Shown here piece after piece: positions 55,231 to 64,000 of a stretch of 64,000 nucleotides of DNA (position 1 is its first letter; each line of letters begins with the position of its first letter). Made by a program: the position numbers and the translations under genes. The notes under the pieces were generated by a model. It ran no database searches. It was not told the origin of the DNA and worked only from the letters and a program-made list of their open reading frames with translations. This stretch comes from Planotetraspora thailandica (GTDB taxonomy: Bacteria > Actinomycetota > Actinomycetes > Streptosporangiales > Streptosporangiaceae): the NCBI RefSeq assembly GCF_016863335.1, contig NZ_BOOR01000034.1, forward strand, positions 1-64,000, given 5' to 3'.

Positions 55231-56505
55231 ATGACGACTGGCCGGACGACCATGATCACGAGGGCCGTGAGGGTGTGGGCGCCCTACCTGGTCTCGTTGC
55301 TGATCATCGCGGCCGCCACCGCGCCGTTGATCGACTATTGGCTGACCAACCCGGCCGACCAGCGTCTCGTCGATCTGGACGTCTACCGTACGGGCGGCTC
55401 GGCGCTCCTGCTCGGCGTTCCGGTCTACAGCGTGATCACACCGGCGCCGCAGCTGCTGCCGTTCACCTATCCGCCGTTCGCCGCGATCCTCGCCGTCCCG
55501 CTGGCCGAGATGTCGTGGCCCGCCGCGCAGTGGGTGTGGACCGCGGCCATCGTCGTCGTGCTCGCCGCGACCGTCGGGTTCGCCTTCAGGCCGCTGCTGG
55601 AGCGCTTTCGGGGGCGTCTGGCCGCGCCGGCGTTGTTCACCGTCTTGACGGTCGCGTGCTTCTACATCATGCCGATCAGAGACCAGATCAGGTTCGGTCA
55701 GGTTGACCTGTTCCTCGTGGCGTTGTGCCTGCTCGACTGCGTGGTGCGCAAGCCGTGGTGGCCGCGCGGGATGCTGATCGGCATCGCCACCGCGGTGAAG
55801 CTCACACCGGGCGTCTTTCTGATCTACCTCGCGGTCACCGGGCTCTCCCGGCGCGACGGCGACAGGGAGAACAGGAACGCGCTGTTCATGGCCGTGTTCA
55901 CGGCCGCCCTGCTCACGCTGCTGCCGTTCCTGGTGATCTTCCACGACGCGAAGGACTTCTGGTTCTCGGCCCTGCTCGACTCCGAGCGCCTCGGCGCGAA
56001 CGCCGCCACGACCAACCAGTCGCTGCGCGGCATGCTGCTCCGGCTGTACATGCCCGGCTGGCTGACCGCGGTGATCTGGCTGGCCGCCGCCGCGGTCGTC
56101 GGCTGGTACGGCTTCCGCGCCGCGAGGAGGGCGTTCCTCGACGGCGACGTCATGACGGCGGTGGCGCTGACCGGGCTCATGGCCGTGTTGCTGTCGCCGG
56201 TCGCGTGGATCCACCACCTCGCGTGGGTGGTGATCGTGCTCGCGGCGCTGGCCGGATCAGGGAAGGACCCCAGGCGGCTGCTGGTCGCGGCCGGGGCCTG
56301 GCTCTATTACGTGCTGCCCATCCCATGGTGGGGGGTCTCCATCAAGGCGCTGGAGATCCCCGTTGTCAGCCCGGTCATCGGCAAGATCGTGCAGAACGGC
56401 TTCGGGCTGGGCGCGATCGGCCTGCTGTGGTTGCTCGCGTCCTGGTTGCCCCGGCGGCGGAGCGCCGGACCGGCGGCCTCACCGGTTCGCGGTGCGACAC
56501 CTTGA
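55231..56505 (+). CDS. GT87-like (DUF2029) polyprenol-phosphate mannosyltransferase
   Basis: 424 residues from the ATG at 55231. About 10 TM helices with the GT87 pattern: DLDVYRTGGSALLLGVPVYSV in the first loop (catalytic-type Asp), LLPFTYPPFAAILAVPLAEM, RFGQVDLFLVALCLLD, and TAVKLTPGVFLIYLAV. Members are PimE-like mannosyltransferases of phosphatidylinositol mannoside/lipomannan assembly. With the GT2 and GT-C enzymes it suggests a lipoglycan pathway. Divergent from the 732-residue membrane protein, 119 bp apart. Confidence 0.9.
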   Translation: MTTGRTTMITRAVRVWAPYLVSLLIIAAATAPLIDYWLTNPADQRLVDLDVYRTGGSALLLGVPVYSVITPAPQLLPFTYPPFAAILAVPLAEMSWPAAQWVWTAAIVVVLAATVGFAFRPLLERFRGRLAAPALFTVLTVACFYIMPIRDQIRFGQVDLFLVALCLLDCVVRKPWWPRGMLIGIATAVKLTPGVFLIYLAVTGLSRRDGDRENRNALFMAVFTAALLTLLPFLVIFHDAKDFWFSALLDSERLGANAATTNQSLRGMLLRLYMPGWLTAVIWLAAAAVVGWYGFRAARRAFLDGDVMTAVALTGLMAVLLSPVAWIHHLAWVVIVLAALAGSGKDPRRLLVAAGAWLYYVLPIPWWGVSIKALEIPVVSPVIGKIVQNGFGLGAIGLLWLLASWLPRRRSAGPAASPVRGATP

Positions 56506-56527
56506 CCGAGTCGTTACGCTCGGTCAC

Positions 56528-56968
56528 GTGGCGGTTACCGTTGTGCTGATGGTGGGGGTCTTCGCAGGAGCGACCGGAGTGGCGCTCGGCCTGCTCGCGC
56601 TCAAGAGCGCACGATCGTCGGTCGAGAAGTGCCTCGACGTGCTCGCCCGGCGCAGCGCCGTCGAGGGCGTCATCGACAGCCGGTCCATCCGCGACGTGGC
56701 GGTCTACCGATATGACGCGCTGCAGGAGATGACGGGCCGGTTGTCCTTCTCCGTGGCCCTCATCAACGGATTCGGCGACGGCATCGTGCTCACCTCGATC
56801 AACGGCCGGTCCGAGACGCGCACGTACGTGCGGTCGGTGTCGGGAGGCAAGGGCTGCCAGCCGCTGTCGCCCGAGGAGGAGCAGGCGGTCAGGGCCGCCC
56901 GGCTCGGTCTCGGCCCCGAGGTGGAGCCCGAACGCCTCCGCGGCCTCAAGACGGTGACGTCCTCCTGA
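56528..56968 (+). CDS. DUF4446 family protein
   Basis: 146 residues from a GTG at 56528-56530. One N-terminal TM helix (VAVTVVLMVGVFAGATGVALGLLAL) is followed by the DUF4446 core YRYDALQEMTGRLSFSVALINGFGDGIVLTSINGRSETRTYVRSV and a C-terminal EEEQAVRAA segment. The family is conserved in Gram-positive bacteria and its function is unknown. It is 22 bp after the GT87 gene and may be co-transcribed. Confidence 0.9.
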   Translation: MAVTVVLMVGVFAGATGVALGLLALKSARSSVEKCLDVLARRSAVEGVIDSRSIRDVAVYRYDALQEMTGRLSFSVALINGFGDGIVLTSINGRSETRTYVRSVSGGKGCQPLSPEEEQAVRAARLGLGPEVEPERLRGLKTVTSS

Positions 56969-57083
56969 CCTCCTCCCGGAAAAAAGGCCGACGGCGGGAT
57001 CGGTTTGCGAGGTGCGAAAACGGGTGGAATCGGTTGAGTCGTTGGTGCGGCGGCCACCTCGCCAATGCCGCTAACCTGGTCCT

Positions 57084-58016
57084 ATGTCGAAACTCGCCTA
57101 TCTGGGGCCTCGTGGCACCTTTTGTGAGGCGGCGCTCCGGATTGTGGCTCCCGACGCCGAGGGCTTGCCCTGTGCCAACGTCGGCGCGGCCCTCGACGCC
57201 GTGCGGCGCGGCGAGGCCGACGGAGGGGTCGTGCCCCTGGAGAACTCCGTCGAAGGGGCGATCACCCAGACGCTCGACGAGCTCGCCTGGGGACAACCGC
57301 TTCTGATCACCGGCGAGGTGCTGCTGCCCGTCGAGTTCTACCTTCTCGCCCGTCCCGGCACCGAGCTGCGGCAGATCAAGCGAGTGATCACCCACCCGGC
57401 GGCGCACACCCAGTGCCGCGGGTTCGTCGAGCGTGAGCTCCCCGGCGCCGTGGTGATCGCCGCCTCCTCGACCGCCGCGGCGGCGCAGGAGGTGGCCGCG
57501 CCCGGCTCGCCGTACGACGCGGCGATCAGCCCGGCGATCGCGGGCGAATACTACGGCCTGGCCCAGGTGGCCGCCCGGATCGGCGACCGGCCCGACACGG
57601 TCACCCGGTTCATCAAGCTCAGCCCGCCCGGGGAGCTGCCCGCGCCGACCGGCGCCGACCGCACCTCCTTGGTCGCCTACCTCAGGAACGACCACCCCGG
57701 CGCCCTGCTGGAGATGCTGAGCGAGTTCGCGGTTCGCGGCGTCAACCTGACCCGCATCGAGTCGCGCCCCACCGGAGACGGCATCGGGCACTATTTCTTC
57801 CACTTCGACTGTGAAGGCCACATCGCGGACGCCCGGGTGGGTGAGGCGATCTCGGGCCTCCACCGGCTCTCCGACGACGTGCGCTTCCTCGGCAGCTATC
57901 CCCGGGCCGACCAGGAGACCACCAAGGTCAAGCCGGGCACGGCCGACGGCGATTTCTCCGAGGCGGCCGACTGGCTGAGCCGGATTCGCGCGGGCCGGGT
58001 CGACCAGCGTTCCTGA
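57084..58016 (+). CDS. pheA: Prephenate dehydratase
   Basis: 310 residues, normal for stand-alone PheA. Prephenate dehydratase domain: [46 protein letters not shown] and the catalytic [11 protein letters not shown]-terminal ACT regulatory domain: [47 protein letters not shown] with the ESRP Phe-binding motif, so feedback inhibition by phenylalanine is expected. The gene order pheA-serS is conserved in actinobacteria. Confidence 0.95.
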   Translation: MSKLAYLGPRGTFCEAALRIVAPDAEGLPCANVGAALDAVRRGEADGGVVPLENSVEGAITQTLDELAWGQPLLITGEVLLPVEFYLLARPGTELRQIKRVITHPAAHTQCRGFVERELPGAVVIAASSTAAAAQEVAAPGSPYDAAISPAIAGEYYGLAQVAARIGDRPDTVTRFIKLSPPGELPAPTGADRTSLVAYLRNDHPGALLEMLSEFAVRGVNLTRIESRPTGDGIGHYFFHFDCEGHIADARVGEAISGLHRLSDDVRFLGSYPRADQETTKVKPGTADGDFSEAADWLSRIRAGRVDQRS

Positions 58017-58102
58017 GCAGGCGGCCTCTTTGCCCGGTCTTGTCGGCTCGGGTGTCCTTGTCGTCGGGTGGGCGGCGTATCGGCTCCGGTAGCCTTTCGT
58101 CT

Positions 58103-59380
58103 GTGATTGACCTGCGTACCCTTCGTGAGAACCCTGACCGGTTCCGGGCGTCGCAGCGCGCCCGGGGCGAGGACGATTCGGTCGTCGACGCGCTGCTCAC
58201 CCTCGACGAGCGCCGCCGTAGCGCCCTCAGCGGCTTCGAATCGCTGCGCTCCGAGCAGAAGAGCATCGGCAAGTCGGTCTCACGCGCGTCCGGCGACGAG
58301 CGAGACGCGCTGCTCGCCCGAGCCAAGGACCTCGCCGCGCAGGTGAAGGCCGCCGAGGCCGAGGCGGACGCGCTCGGAGGCGACCTCGACGAGCTGCTGA
58401 TGTCGGTGCCCAACGTGGTCGAGGAGGACGCCCCTCCCGGCGGCGAGGACGACTACGTCGTGCTCGAGGAGATCGGGGAGAAGCCGGTCTTCGACTTCGA
58501 GCCTCGCGATCACCTGGAGCTCGGCGAGCTGCTCGGCGCCATCGACGTGGAGCGCGGCGCCAAGGTTTCCGGCGCCCGGTTCTACTTCCTGAGGGGCGTC
58601 GGCGCGCGGCTCCAGCTCGGGCTGCTGAACATGGCCATGCAGCAGGCGATCGAGGCCGGCTTCACGCCGATGATCACTCCGGTGCTCGTGAAGCCGGAGT
58701 CGATGCAGGGCACCGGCTTCCACATCGCCCACGACAAGGAGATCTACCGCCTGCCGGAGGACGACCTCTACCTCGTGGGCACCTCGGAGGTGCCGCTCGC
58801 GGCCTACCACTCCGACGAGATCCTCGACTCCGACGCGCTGCCGATCCGCTACGCGGGCTGGTCGTCGTGCTTCCGCCGCGAGGCCGGTTCGTACGGCAAG
58901 GACACCCGGGGCATCATCCGCGTCCACCAGTTCGACAAGGTCGAGATGTTCTCCTACTGCCGCCCGGAGGAGGCGCAGGAGGAGCACCGCCGCCTGCTGG
59001 CCTGGGAGAAGGAGATGCTCGACAAGGCAGAGCTGCCCTACCGGGTGATCGACACCGCGGCGGGCGACCTCGGCACGTCGGCGGCCCGCAAGTTCGACTG
59101 CGAGGCGTGGATCCCGTCGCAGGGGCGCTACCGCGAGCTGACCTCCACTTCGAACTGCACCGACTTCCAGGCCCGCCGCCTGCGGGTGCGCTACCGGGAC
59201 GCGGACGGCAGGCCGCAGAACGTGGCGACGCTCAACGGCACGCTGGCGACCACCCGGTGGATCGTCGCGATCCTGGAGAATCACCAGCAGGCCGACGGTT
59301 CGGTCGTGGTGCCCAAGGCGCTGCGCCCGTACGTGGGCCTGGACGTCATCGAGCCGGCCAAGAAGACCGGTTCACGCTGA
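58103..59380 (+). CDS. serS: Seryl-tRNA synthetase
   Basis: 425 residues from a GTG at 58103; TAGCCT (58090-58095) upstream looks like a -10 for a leaderless mRNA. N-terminal tRNA-binding coiled coil (about 30-100) and class II catalytic core: motif 1 near [13 protein letters not shown], the [14 protein letters not shown] loop, motif 2 [26 protein letters not shown] and motif 3 [19 protein letters not shown]. It charges tRNA-Ser (and tRNA-Sec if present). A clear terminator follows at 59395. Confidence 0.96.
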   Translation: MIDLRTLRENPDRFRASQRARGEDDSVVDALLTLDERRRSALSGFESLRSEQKSIGKSVSRASGDERDALLARAKDLAAQVKAAEAEADALGGDLDELLMSVPNVVEEDAPPGGEDDYVVLEEIGEKPVFDFEPRDHLELGELLGAIDVERGAKVSGARFYFLRGVGARLQLGLLNMAMQQAIEAGFTPMITPVLVKPESMQGTGFHIAHDKEIYRLPEDDLYLVGTSEVPLAAYHSDEILDSDALPIRYAGWSSCFRREAGSYGKDTRGIIRVHQFDKVEMFSYCRPEEAQEEHRRLLAWEKEMLDKAELPYRVIDTAAGDLGTSAARKFDCEAWIPSQGRYRELTSTSNCTDFQARRLRVRYRDADGRPQNVATLNGTLATTRWIVAILENHQQADGSVVVPKALRPYVGLDVIEPAKKTGSR

Positions 59381-59394
59381 GCGCGAACGGCACG

Positions 59395-59433
59395 ATCCCC
59401 CGGATCTGGAGCTCCAGGTTCGGGGGATTTTTT
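59395..59433 (+). terminator. Rho-independent terminator of serS
   Basis: ATCCCCCGGA and TTCGGGGGAT arms with an inner GGAGCTCC dyad, then TTTTTT (to 59433). Confidence 0.93.
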
Positions 59434-59588
59434 GTCCGCTCAACGCGTAATCGCTGAATGTGGAAAAGTGCCGATCTGGGCGAGATGGGGCGGTCCGGAA
59501 TGTTCGGGTCGCGTTCTTGCCCGATTCACCATGATCGTCCGAGTGCGCGACCACACGATCAGACGAATAGTCTGGTGAAAACACACCA

Positions 59589-59619
59589 AAGGCGGAGCCC
59601 GCAAAGCGGACTCCGCCTT
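59589..59619 (-). terminator. Terminator of the cold-shock gene
   Basis: AAGGCGGAG (59589-59597) and CTCCGCCTT (59611-59619) arms, followed on the minus strand by TTTGGTG. 17 bp past the cspA stop. Confidence 0.85.
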
Positions 59620-59635
59620 CAGTGAGTCAGTGGAT

Positions 59636-59839
59636 TCAGAGCGCCCGCACGTTGGAGGCCTGCGGACCCTTGGGGCCCGAGGTGACCTCGAACTCCACGC
59701 GCTGGCCGTCCTCCAGGTTGCGGTAGCCGGAGCCGGTGATCGCCGAGAAGTGCACGAACACGTCGGGCTCGCCGCCGTCCGGTGCGATGAAGCCGAAGCC
59801 CTTCTCAGCGTTGAACCACTTGACGGTTCCCTGAGCCAT
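59636..59839 (-). CDS. cspA: Cold-shock protein, CspA family
   Basis: 67 residues: a single OB fold with RNP1 KGFGFIAP and RNP2 VFVHFSAI intact. Nucleic-acid chaperone that melts mRNA secondary structure. About 150-200 nt of leader upstream on the minus strand (59840-60040) is AT-richer, with a stem-loop-prone GTGGGGCCC..CGGGGAGC region, matching the long structured 5' UTRs typical of csp genes; no riboswitch class is recognised. Confidence 0.95.
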   Translation of the reverse strand: MAQGTVKWFNAEKGFGFIAPDGGEPDVFVHFSAITGSGYRNLEDGQRVEFEVTSGPKGPQASNVRAL

Positions 59840-60079
59840 TAATGCTCTCCCTAAGGAAGTTAATCTTGGGGCACCACACCTCGTGGGCCCCGGTGTGTCG
59901 CACAGCTCCCCGGGTGGCTCATACAGTCAAGCTGGTTTTCGCTACGGGAACAGCTAATACAACGCCATCACATCTAACACTATGAAGCGCGTTGGTGTTC
60001 CACGTCCGGGTGAGATTTCTCCCTCGGAGATCCCCCGGAGGTGTGCGTCCGCCTAACAGCGTGCAAACTGGATGCCGTC

Positions 60080-60874
60080 ATGACCCGCCCTCTCCTCGTC
60101 GCCACGGACCTCGACGGCACCGCTCTGCGCACCGACGGAACCATCTCGGCCCGCACGGCCGCCGCCTTCGCGCGGGTCGAACAGGCTGGTGGCACGCTCG
60201 TCTTCGTCACCGGCCGGCCGCCCCGGTGGATGCACGCCGTCGCGGGAGCCGTGCGGCACCGGGGATTGGCGATCTGCGCCAACGGGGCCCTCGTCTACGA
60301 TCTCCACACCGAGAAGATCGTCGAGGCGCATCTGATCGCCCCGGACATCCTGGAGGAGTCCGTACGGCGGCTGCGCGGGCACGTGCCCGGCCTGACGTTC
60401 TCCGTGGAGTACGAGGGGGGCTTCGCCCACGAGTCGGACTTCCCGCTGGGCGGATGGGACGCCACAGCGCTCAATGGGACGCGTGTGGGGGGCTCCACCC
60501 TGACATCCCTGCCGTGCGCCAAGCTGCTGGCGCTGCACCCGTCGATGCATCCCGACGAGCTGCACCGCCAGGTGCACGCGATCGTCGGCGACATCGTGAC
60601 GGCCACCCATTCGAGTGGCCGGGCCCTGATCGAGATGAGTGCGTACGGCGTGACCAAGGCCACTGGACTGGCCGCGCTGGCCGCGGGGAGGGGTATCGAG
60701 CCGGGCGACGTGCTGGCCTTCGGGGACATGCCCAACGATCTGCCGATGCTGACCTGGGCCGGCACGTCGTACGCCGTGGCGAACGCCCACCGGGACGTGC
60801 TGGCCGCCGTCGATCATGTGACGGCGGCCAACGACGAGGACGGCGTCGCCCGGATTCTGGAAGATCTGTTCTGA
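60080..60874 (+). CDS. HAD superfamily hydrolase, Cof type
   Basis: 264 residues from the ATG at 60080. HAD motif I DLDGTALRTDG, motif II VTGRPP, motif III Lys in YGVTKATGLAALA, motif IV FGDMPNDLPML; C2B cap between. Probably a phosphatase of sugar phosphates or a flavin/pyridoxal phosphate. No operon partner. Confidence 0.93.
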   Translation: MTRPLLVATDLDGTALRTDGTISARTAAAFARVEQAGGTLVFVTGRPPRWMHAVAGAVRHRGLAICANGALVYDLHTEKIVEAHLIAPDILEESVRRLRGHVPGLTFSVEYEGGFAHESDFPLGGWDATALNGTRVGGSTLTSLPCAKLLALHPSMHPDELHRQVHAIVGDIVTATHSSGRALIEMSAYGVTKATGLAALAAGRGIEPGDVLAFGDMPNDLPMLTWAGTSYAVANAHRDVLAAVDHVTAANDEDGVARILEDLF

Positions 60875-60905
60875 CCGGGCCGCGGGGCGCCCGGCCGGAT
60901 CGGGG

Positions 60906-61433
60906 TTAAAGGTAGGGGCCGCCGCCGCGGTGCGCGGGCTCCTCAGGGCCCTGCTGCGACATGCCGCCGGGGAGTGCGCGGCGCATCTGCTCCAGCTGGG
61001 CGCGAGCGGCCATCTGCTGGGCGAACAACGTGGTCTGGATGCCGTGGAAGAGGCCTTCCAGCCAGCCGACGAGCTGGGCGTGCGCGACGCGCAGCTCGGC
61101 GTCGCTCGGGGGAGCGCCGTTGTCGTCGGTCAGGGGAAGCGACAGCCGTTCGAGCTCGTCCACGAGCTCGGGGGCGAGGCCGTCCTCAAGCTCCTTGATC
61201 GAGCTCTGGTGGATGTCCTTGAGGCGCTTGCGGCTCGCGTCGTCCAGGGGAGCCGCACGCACCTCTTCGAGGAGCTGACGGATCATGCTGCCGATCCGCA
61301 TGACCTTGGCCGGCTGCTCGACGAGCTCGGCGACGGAGCGCTCCTCCTCGCCTTCCTTACCGCTGGTGCCGGAGACCGAGAGGCCCTCGGGCCCCACGAC
61401 AACGATCTGTGGGGTGCTCTCGTCTGCGTTCAT
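60906..61433 (-). CDS. bpa: Bacterial proteasome activator Bpa (PafE)
   Basis: 175 residues, DUF2587 family. The central four-helix core VAELVEQPAKVMRIGSMIRQLLEEVRAAPLDDASRKRLKDIHQSSIKELEDGLAPELVDELERLSLP and WLEGLFHGIQTTLFAQQMAAR assembles into a dodecameric ring that opens the 20S proteasome independently of ATP. The C-terminus ends GGGPYL instead of the canonical GQYL docking motif: the Tyr-Leu end is kept, Gln is replaced by Pro. The genome should therefore encode a 20S proteasome. Near a quinone oxidoreductase gene. Confidence 0.93.
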   Translation of the reverse strand: MNADESTPQIVVVGPEGLSVSGTSGKEGEEERSVAELVEQPAKVMRIGSMIRQLLEEVRAAPLDDASRKRLKDIHQSSIKELEDGLAPELVDELERLSLPLTDDNGAPPSDAELRVAHAQLVGWLEGLFHGIQTTLFAQQMAARAQLEQMRRALPGGMSQQGPEEPAHRGGGPYL

Positions 61434-61559
61434 CGGTCGATTTCCACTCCTGCTTCCTGGATAGATCCGCCCCGCGTCTGCCGGTCGGCGGCCCTGCGCG
61501 CTGGGCGGCCAGGGGCGGAGCAGCCGGGCTCACACCATGCTCTTGCGTTCCAACCTAGC

Positions 61560-62522
61560 TCACCGGACCAACAGGATCTTTCCGATGTGCTCGCCTGATT
61601 CGAGCATGCGATGGGCCTGCGCCGCGTCGCTCATGGGGACTTCCGCGTACACGACCGGCTTGATCGCACCGGCGCTGATCAACGGCCAGACGTTCTGCAC
61701 CACGCCCCGGCAGATGACGCCCTTCTCCTCGACCGGCCGCACGCGCAGACCGGCCGCGGATACCGACGCCCGCTTGCCCATCAGCCTGCCGAGATCGAGC
61801 TCGCCGACCGTGCCGCCCTGCATGCCGATGACGACCAGCCGTCCGCCGGTCGCCAGCGCCGCGACGTTCTTGCGGAGGTATTTGGCGCCGATGATGTCCA
61901 AAATCACATCGGCCCGGTTCTTGAACTTCTCCGCGAAGTCCTCCTCCCGGTAGTTCACGCCCTCGTCCGCGCCCAGGTCGAGGCAGCGCCGCACCTTCTC
62001 GTCCGATCCCGCCGTCACCAGAACGTGCGAGCCGTACGCCTTGGCGAGCTGGATGGCCAGTGTGCCGATGCCGCTCGCGCCGCCGTGGACGAGCAGGGTC
62101 TCGCCCTTGCGCAGCCTGGCGGTCATGAAGACGTTCGACCAGACCGTGCAGGCGACCTCGGGCAGCGAGGCGGCGACATCCAGCGGAACGCCCTCGGGGA
62201 CCGGCATGACCTGTTGCCAGGGAACCGCGACGCGCTCGGCGTATCCGCCGCCCGCGAGCAGCGCGCAGACATGATCGCCGACGGCGAATCCCTCGACCCC
62301 CGGGCCGATTTCCGAGATCATTCCGGAGCACTCCAGGCCGGGAATGTCGGAAGCGCCCTTGGGGGGCGGATAGAAGCCCTGACGCTGAAGCAGGTCGGCC
62401 CGGTTGACCGCGGACGCTTTCACGTCGATCACGACCTGACCTGCGGCGGGACGAGGATCGGGCACTTCTTCCCAGGCCAGAACGTCAGGTCCGCCCGGCT
62501 CGGAAATCACGGTCGCACGCAT
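61560..62522 (-). CDS. NADPH:quinone oxidoreductase, PIG3-like MDR
   Basis: 320 residues from the ATG at 62520-62522; the longer frame to 62666 runs into the divergent gene. Zinc-free MDR: MRATVISEPGGPDVLAWEEVPDP, RADLLQRQGFYPPPKG, GGGYAERVAVP, Rossmann VHGGASGIGTLAIQLAKA and LDIIGAKYLRKN. NADPH-dependent quinone reduction or detoxification. Divergent from the long acidic repeat protein across about 115 bp. Confidence 0.92.
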   Translation of the reverse strand: MRATVISEPGGPDVLAWEEVPDPRPAAGQVVIDVKASAVNRADLLQRQGFYPPPKGASDIPGLECSGMISEIGPGVEGFAVGDHVCALLAGGGYAERVAVPWQQVMPVPEGVPLDVAASLPEVACTVWSNVFMTARLRKGETLLVHGGASGIGTLAIQLAKAYGSHVLVTAGSDEKVRRCLDLGADEGVNYREEDFAEKFKNRADVILDIIGAKYLRKNVAALATGGRLVVIGMQGGTVGELDLGRLMGKRASVSAAGLRVRPVEEKGVICRGVVQNVWPLISAGAIKPVVYAEVPMSDAAQAHRMLESGEHIGKILLVR

Positions 62523-62636
62523 GCCACCTAAAGTAGCGTGACGGTGAACTCGGCGGTTGCCCGCATTCAGCGTAATACGGGACGCTAATCTCCAATGTGT
62601 TTGCTGCCCTTTTAGCCCAGCCCGAGGGGGTACACG

Positions 62637-64000
62637 GTGGCGAGACATGATCGAGAGGATCCTCATTCACTTGAGGACCAGCTCGCATGGTTGGACGCGA
62701 TCAAGGAGATGCCTGACGAGGTCGACATCGCGGTGAGCGCGGTCACCTCCGCGACCCTCGCGGCCGCGACATCCTCCGGTGCGTCCGCCGCCGTCTCTCC
62801 CCAGGCGGCGCCACCCGCGGAGCGCGAGGCGCCTTCGCCGTACCCGCAGGACCCCTGGAGCCTCGTCCCCTCCGAGCCCGCCTCCGGCGCGCTGTTCCGC
62901 AACGCGGTCGACTCGATGTACGGCTCGGCCCCGGCGGACGTGAACGACGACGAGGCGGCGCCCGCCAAGGACTCCGGCACCGATGAGCGCAACGGCTCGG
63001 GCGTTTCCGGCGGCTCGAGCGGCTTAGGGGCCTTCGGTGACGGCAAGGGTTTCGGGGCTGACGGTGCCGGAGCCTTCGGCAGCGACGGACCCGGGGCCTT
63101 CGGTGGCAACGGGCCCGGTGCTTTCGGTGGTGACGGTCCTGGGGCTTTCGGTGGTGACGGGCCCGGTGCTTTCGGCGCGCAGACGGACGCGGAGGAAGGG
63201 CCCGCGACGTCGGAGATCGACCGGTCGGCGGTAGCCGCCGAGGCGGACAAGTCCACGGGCGCCTTCGACGCCTTCGGCACGGCGTTCAGATCGCCGGCTC
63301 CCGCCGCGCCTGCGGAGGAAGACGCCGGTGGGCCTGCCGTACGCGATGAGGGGGACAAGGACGGGCCTGTCGCTCCCCCGGCGTTCGGAGGCTTCGGCAC
63401 GGGGGCCTTCGCCGCCGACTCGCCGTCCGACACGGACTCCTACAACCTGGGCGCCTTCGCCGAGGCGGATACCCGCAAGATCACCGAGGTGCCCGAGCCG
63501 GCTGCGGAAGAACCCTTGCGGGGCTGGCTGGAGCCCGCTGTGCCGGTCGAGAAGGACACGCCGGCCGAGCCGCCCGCCGCTTCCGAGCACGACTGGCCGA
63601 GCTCGGCCTTCGACACGGCGGCCGCCGCCCCGGAGCGGACGACCGGGGAATACGCGTTTCCGGTGGAGCGTACGGGCGAGAACGCGTTTCCGGCGGAGCG
63701 GACGACCGGGGAGCACGCGTTTCCCGTGGAGCGCTCGCTGGAGGACACCGGGCCGGCGGATCCGTTCGGGCTGAACGCCTCAGCTCCCTTCCGTGTCGAC
63801 CGGACGCCCTCGGCGGCGGACACGACGTTCCGGGTCACCAACCCCGACTCCCCGTTCAACTCCCCGGTCGATGTCCCGGTGCCGGCGGCCGAGCAGAAGC
63901 CGGAACCCGCCAAGGACGACCCCTTCAGCGGGTCGCTCCGCGACGACCTGGCCGTCGAGCAGCGTAAGCCGCAGGAGGCGCAGAGCTCCGAAGAGCCCCC
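62637..64000 (+). CDS. Long acidic, low-complexity repeat protein (3' end outside window)
   Basis: GTG at 62637-62639 follows GAGGGGG (62624-62630) at 6-nt spacing; the frame stays open to the window end (454 codons). N-terminus MARHDREDPHSLEDQLAWLDAI, then Ala/Pro-rich sequence and, near codons 129-180, six or seven tandem octapeptides of the type GDGPGAFG (24-bp period, about 63020-63180). A second degenerate repeat with ERTTGEYAFP / ERTGENAFP / ERTTGEHAFP follows near 63630-63730. No signal peptide or TM in the visible part. Function unknown; the disordered, acidic character suggests a scaffold or large cytoplasmic N-terminus. Confidence 0.85.
   Translation, partial: MARHDREDPHSLEDQLAWLDAIKEMPDEVDIAVSAVTSATLAAATSSGASAAVSPQAAPPAEREAPSPYPQDPWSLVPSEPASGALFRNAVDSMYGSAPADVNDDEAAPAKDSGTDERNGSGVSGGSSGLGAFGDGKGFGADGAGAFGSDGPGAFGGNGPGAFGGDGPGAFGGDGPGAFGAQTDAEEGPATSEIDRSAVAAEADKSTGAFDAFGTAFRSPAPAAPAEEDAGGPAVRDEGDKDGPVAPPAFGGFGTGAFAADSPSDTDSYNLGAFAEADTRKITEVPEPAAEEPLRGWLEPAVPVEKDTPAEPPAASEHDWPSSAFDTAAAAPERTTGEYAFPVERTGENAFPAERTTGEHAFPVERSLEDTGPADPFGLNASAPFRVDRTPSAADTTFRVTNPDSPFNSPVDVPVPAAEQKPEPAKDDPFSGSLRDDLAVEQRKPQEAQSSEEP

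Overview
This is a very GC-rich actinobacterial chromosome segment. The layout 18.9-31.2 kb (ppiA, rhomboid protease, crgA, pabA/trpG, pknB, pbpA, rodA, pstP, fhaB, fhaA, tRNA-Leu) is the conserved locus that lies close to dnaA/oriC in actinobacteria. A Bpa-type proteasome activator, CrgA, CGNR proteins, leaderless starts and many GTG starts fit too. A member of the Streptosporangiales is my best guess, by inference only.

Layout. 0-11.6 kb is an accessory block of small regulator-plus-target units: an ABC-2 exporter operon with an XRE regulator, a TetR/SDR pair, a secreted I36-VCBS protein, a TetR/alcohol dehydrogenase pair around a mirror-symmetric double promoter, and a CDF zinc exporter opposite a zinc-sensing ArsR. 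12-18.8 kb holds a zinc alcohol dehydrogenase operon, a DoxX/MarR pair with three operators and a HelD RNA polymerase recycling ATPase. 18.9-31.3 kb is the division/cell-wall signalling locus: a six-gene minus-strand operon fhaA-fhaB-pstP-rodA-pbpA-pknB whose middle genes overlap by 4 nt. 31.5-44 kb has an MFS transporter, two CNNM/CorC-like proteins, an LCP ligase, TenA, an Fpg-like glycosylase, a frameshifted gene, cupin/MarR, rhodanese, a TPP-riboswitch-controlled CytX permease, a DMT exporter opposite a CGNR regulator, and Ogt. 44-50.3 kb is signalling: a PAS-GAF kinase, a SpoIIAB-like ATPase, a two-component pair and a STAS antagonist. 50.3-56.5 kb encodes polyprenol-dependent glycosylation and membrane enzymes. 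56.5-64 kb has DUF4446, pheA, serS, cspA, a HAD phosphatase, bpa, a quinone oxidoreductase and the start of a long acidic repeat protein that runs off the window.

The most unusual content is a family of intergenic arrays at 11619-11982, 46950-47330 and 51103-51626. Each array is built from copies of an 18-bp box (GTGATCATGCAGAAGTTC) spaced almost exactly 53 bp apart. The left half of each array is in one orientation and the right half is inverted, so each array is a large palindrome with degenerate copies at the centre. The spacers carry a second short box (consensus GACCTG) at a fixed offset, and palindromic partner spacers resemble each other, in one case forming a 46-bp perfect inverted repeat. 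This is not CRISPR, and I know no named element that matches it.

A second theme is divergent regulator/target pairs with readable dyad operators (2.6, 3.8/4.4, 6.9, 14.8, 39.5 and 42.8 kb), which give testable local circuits.
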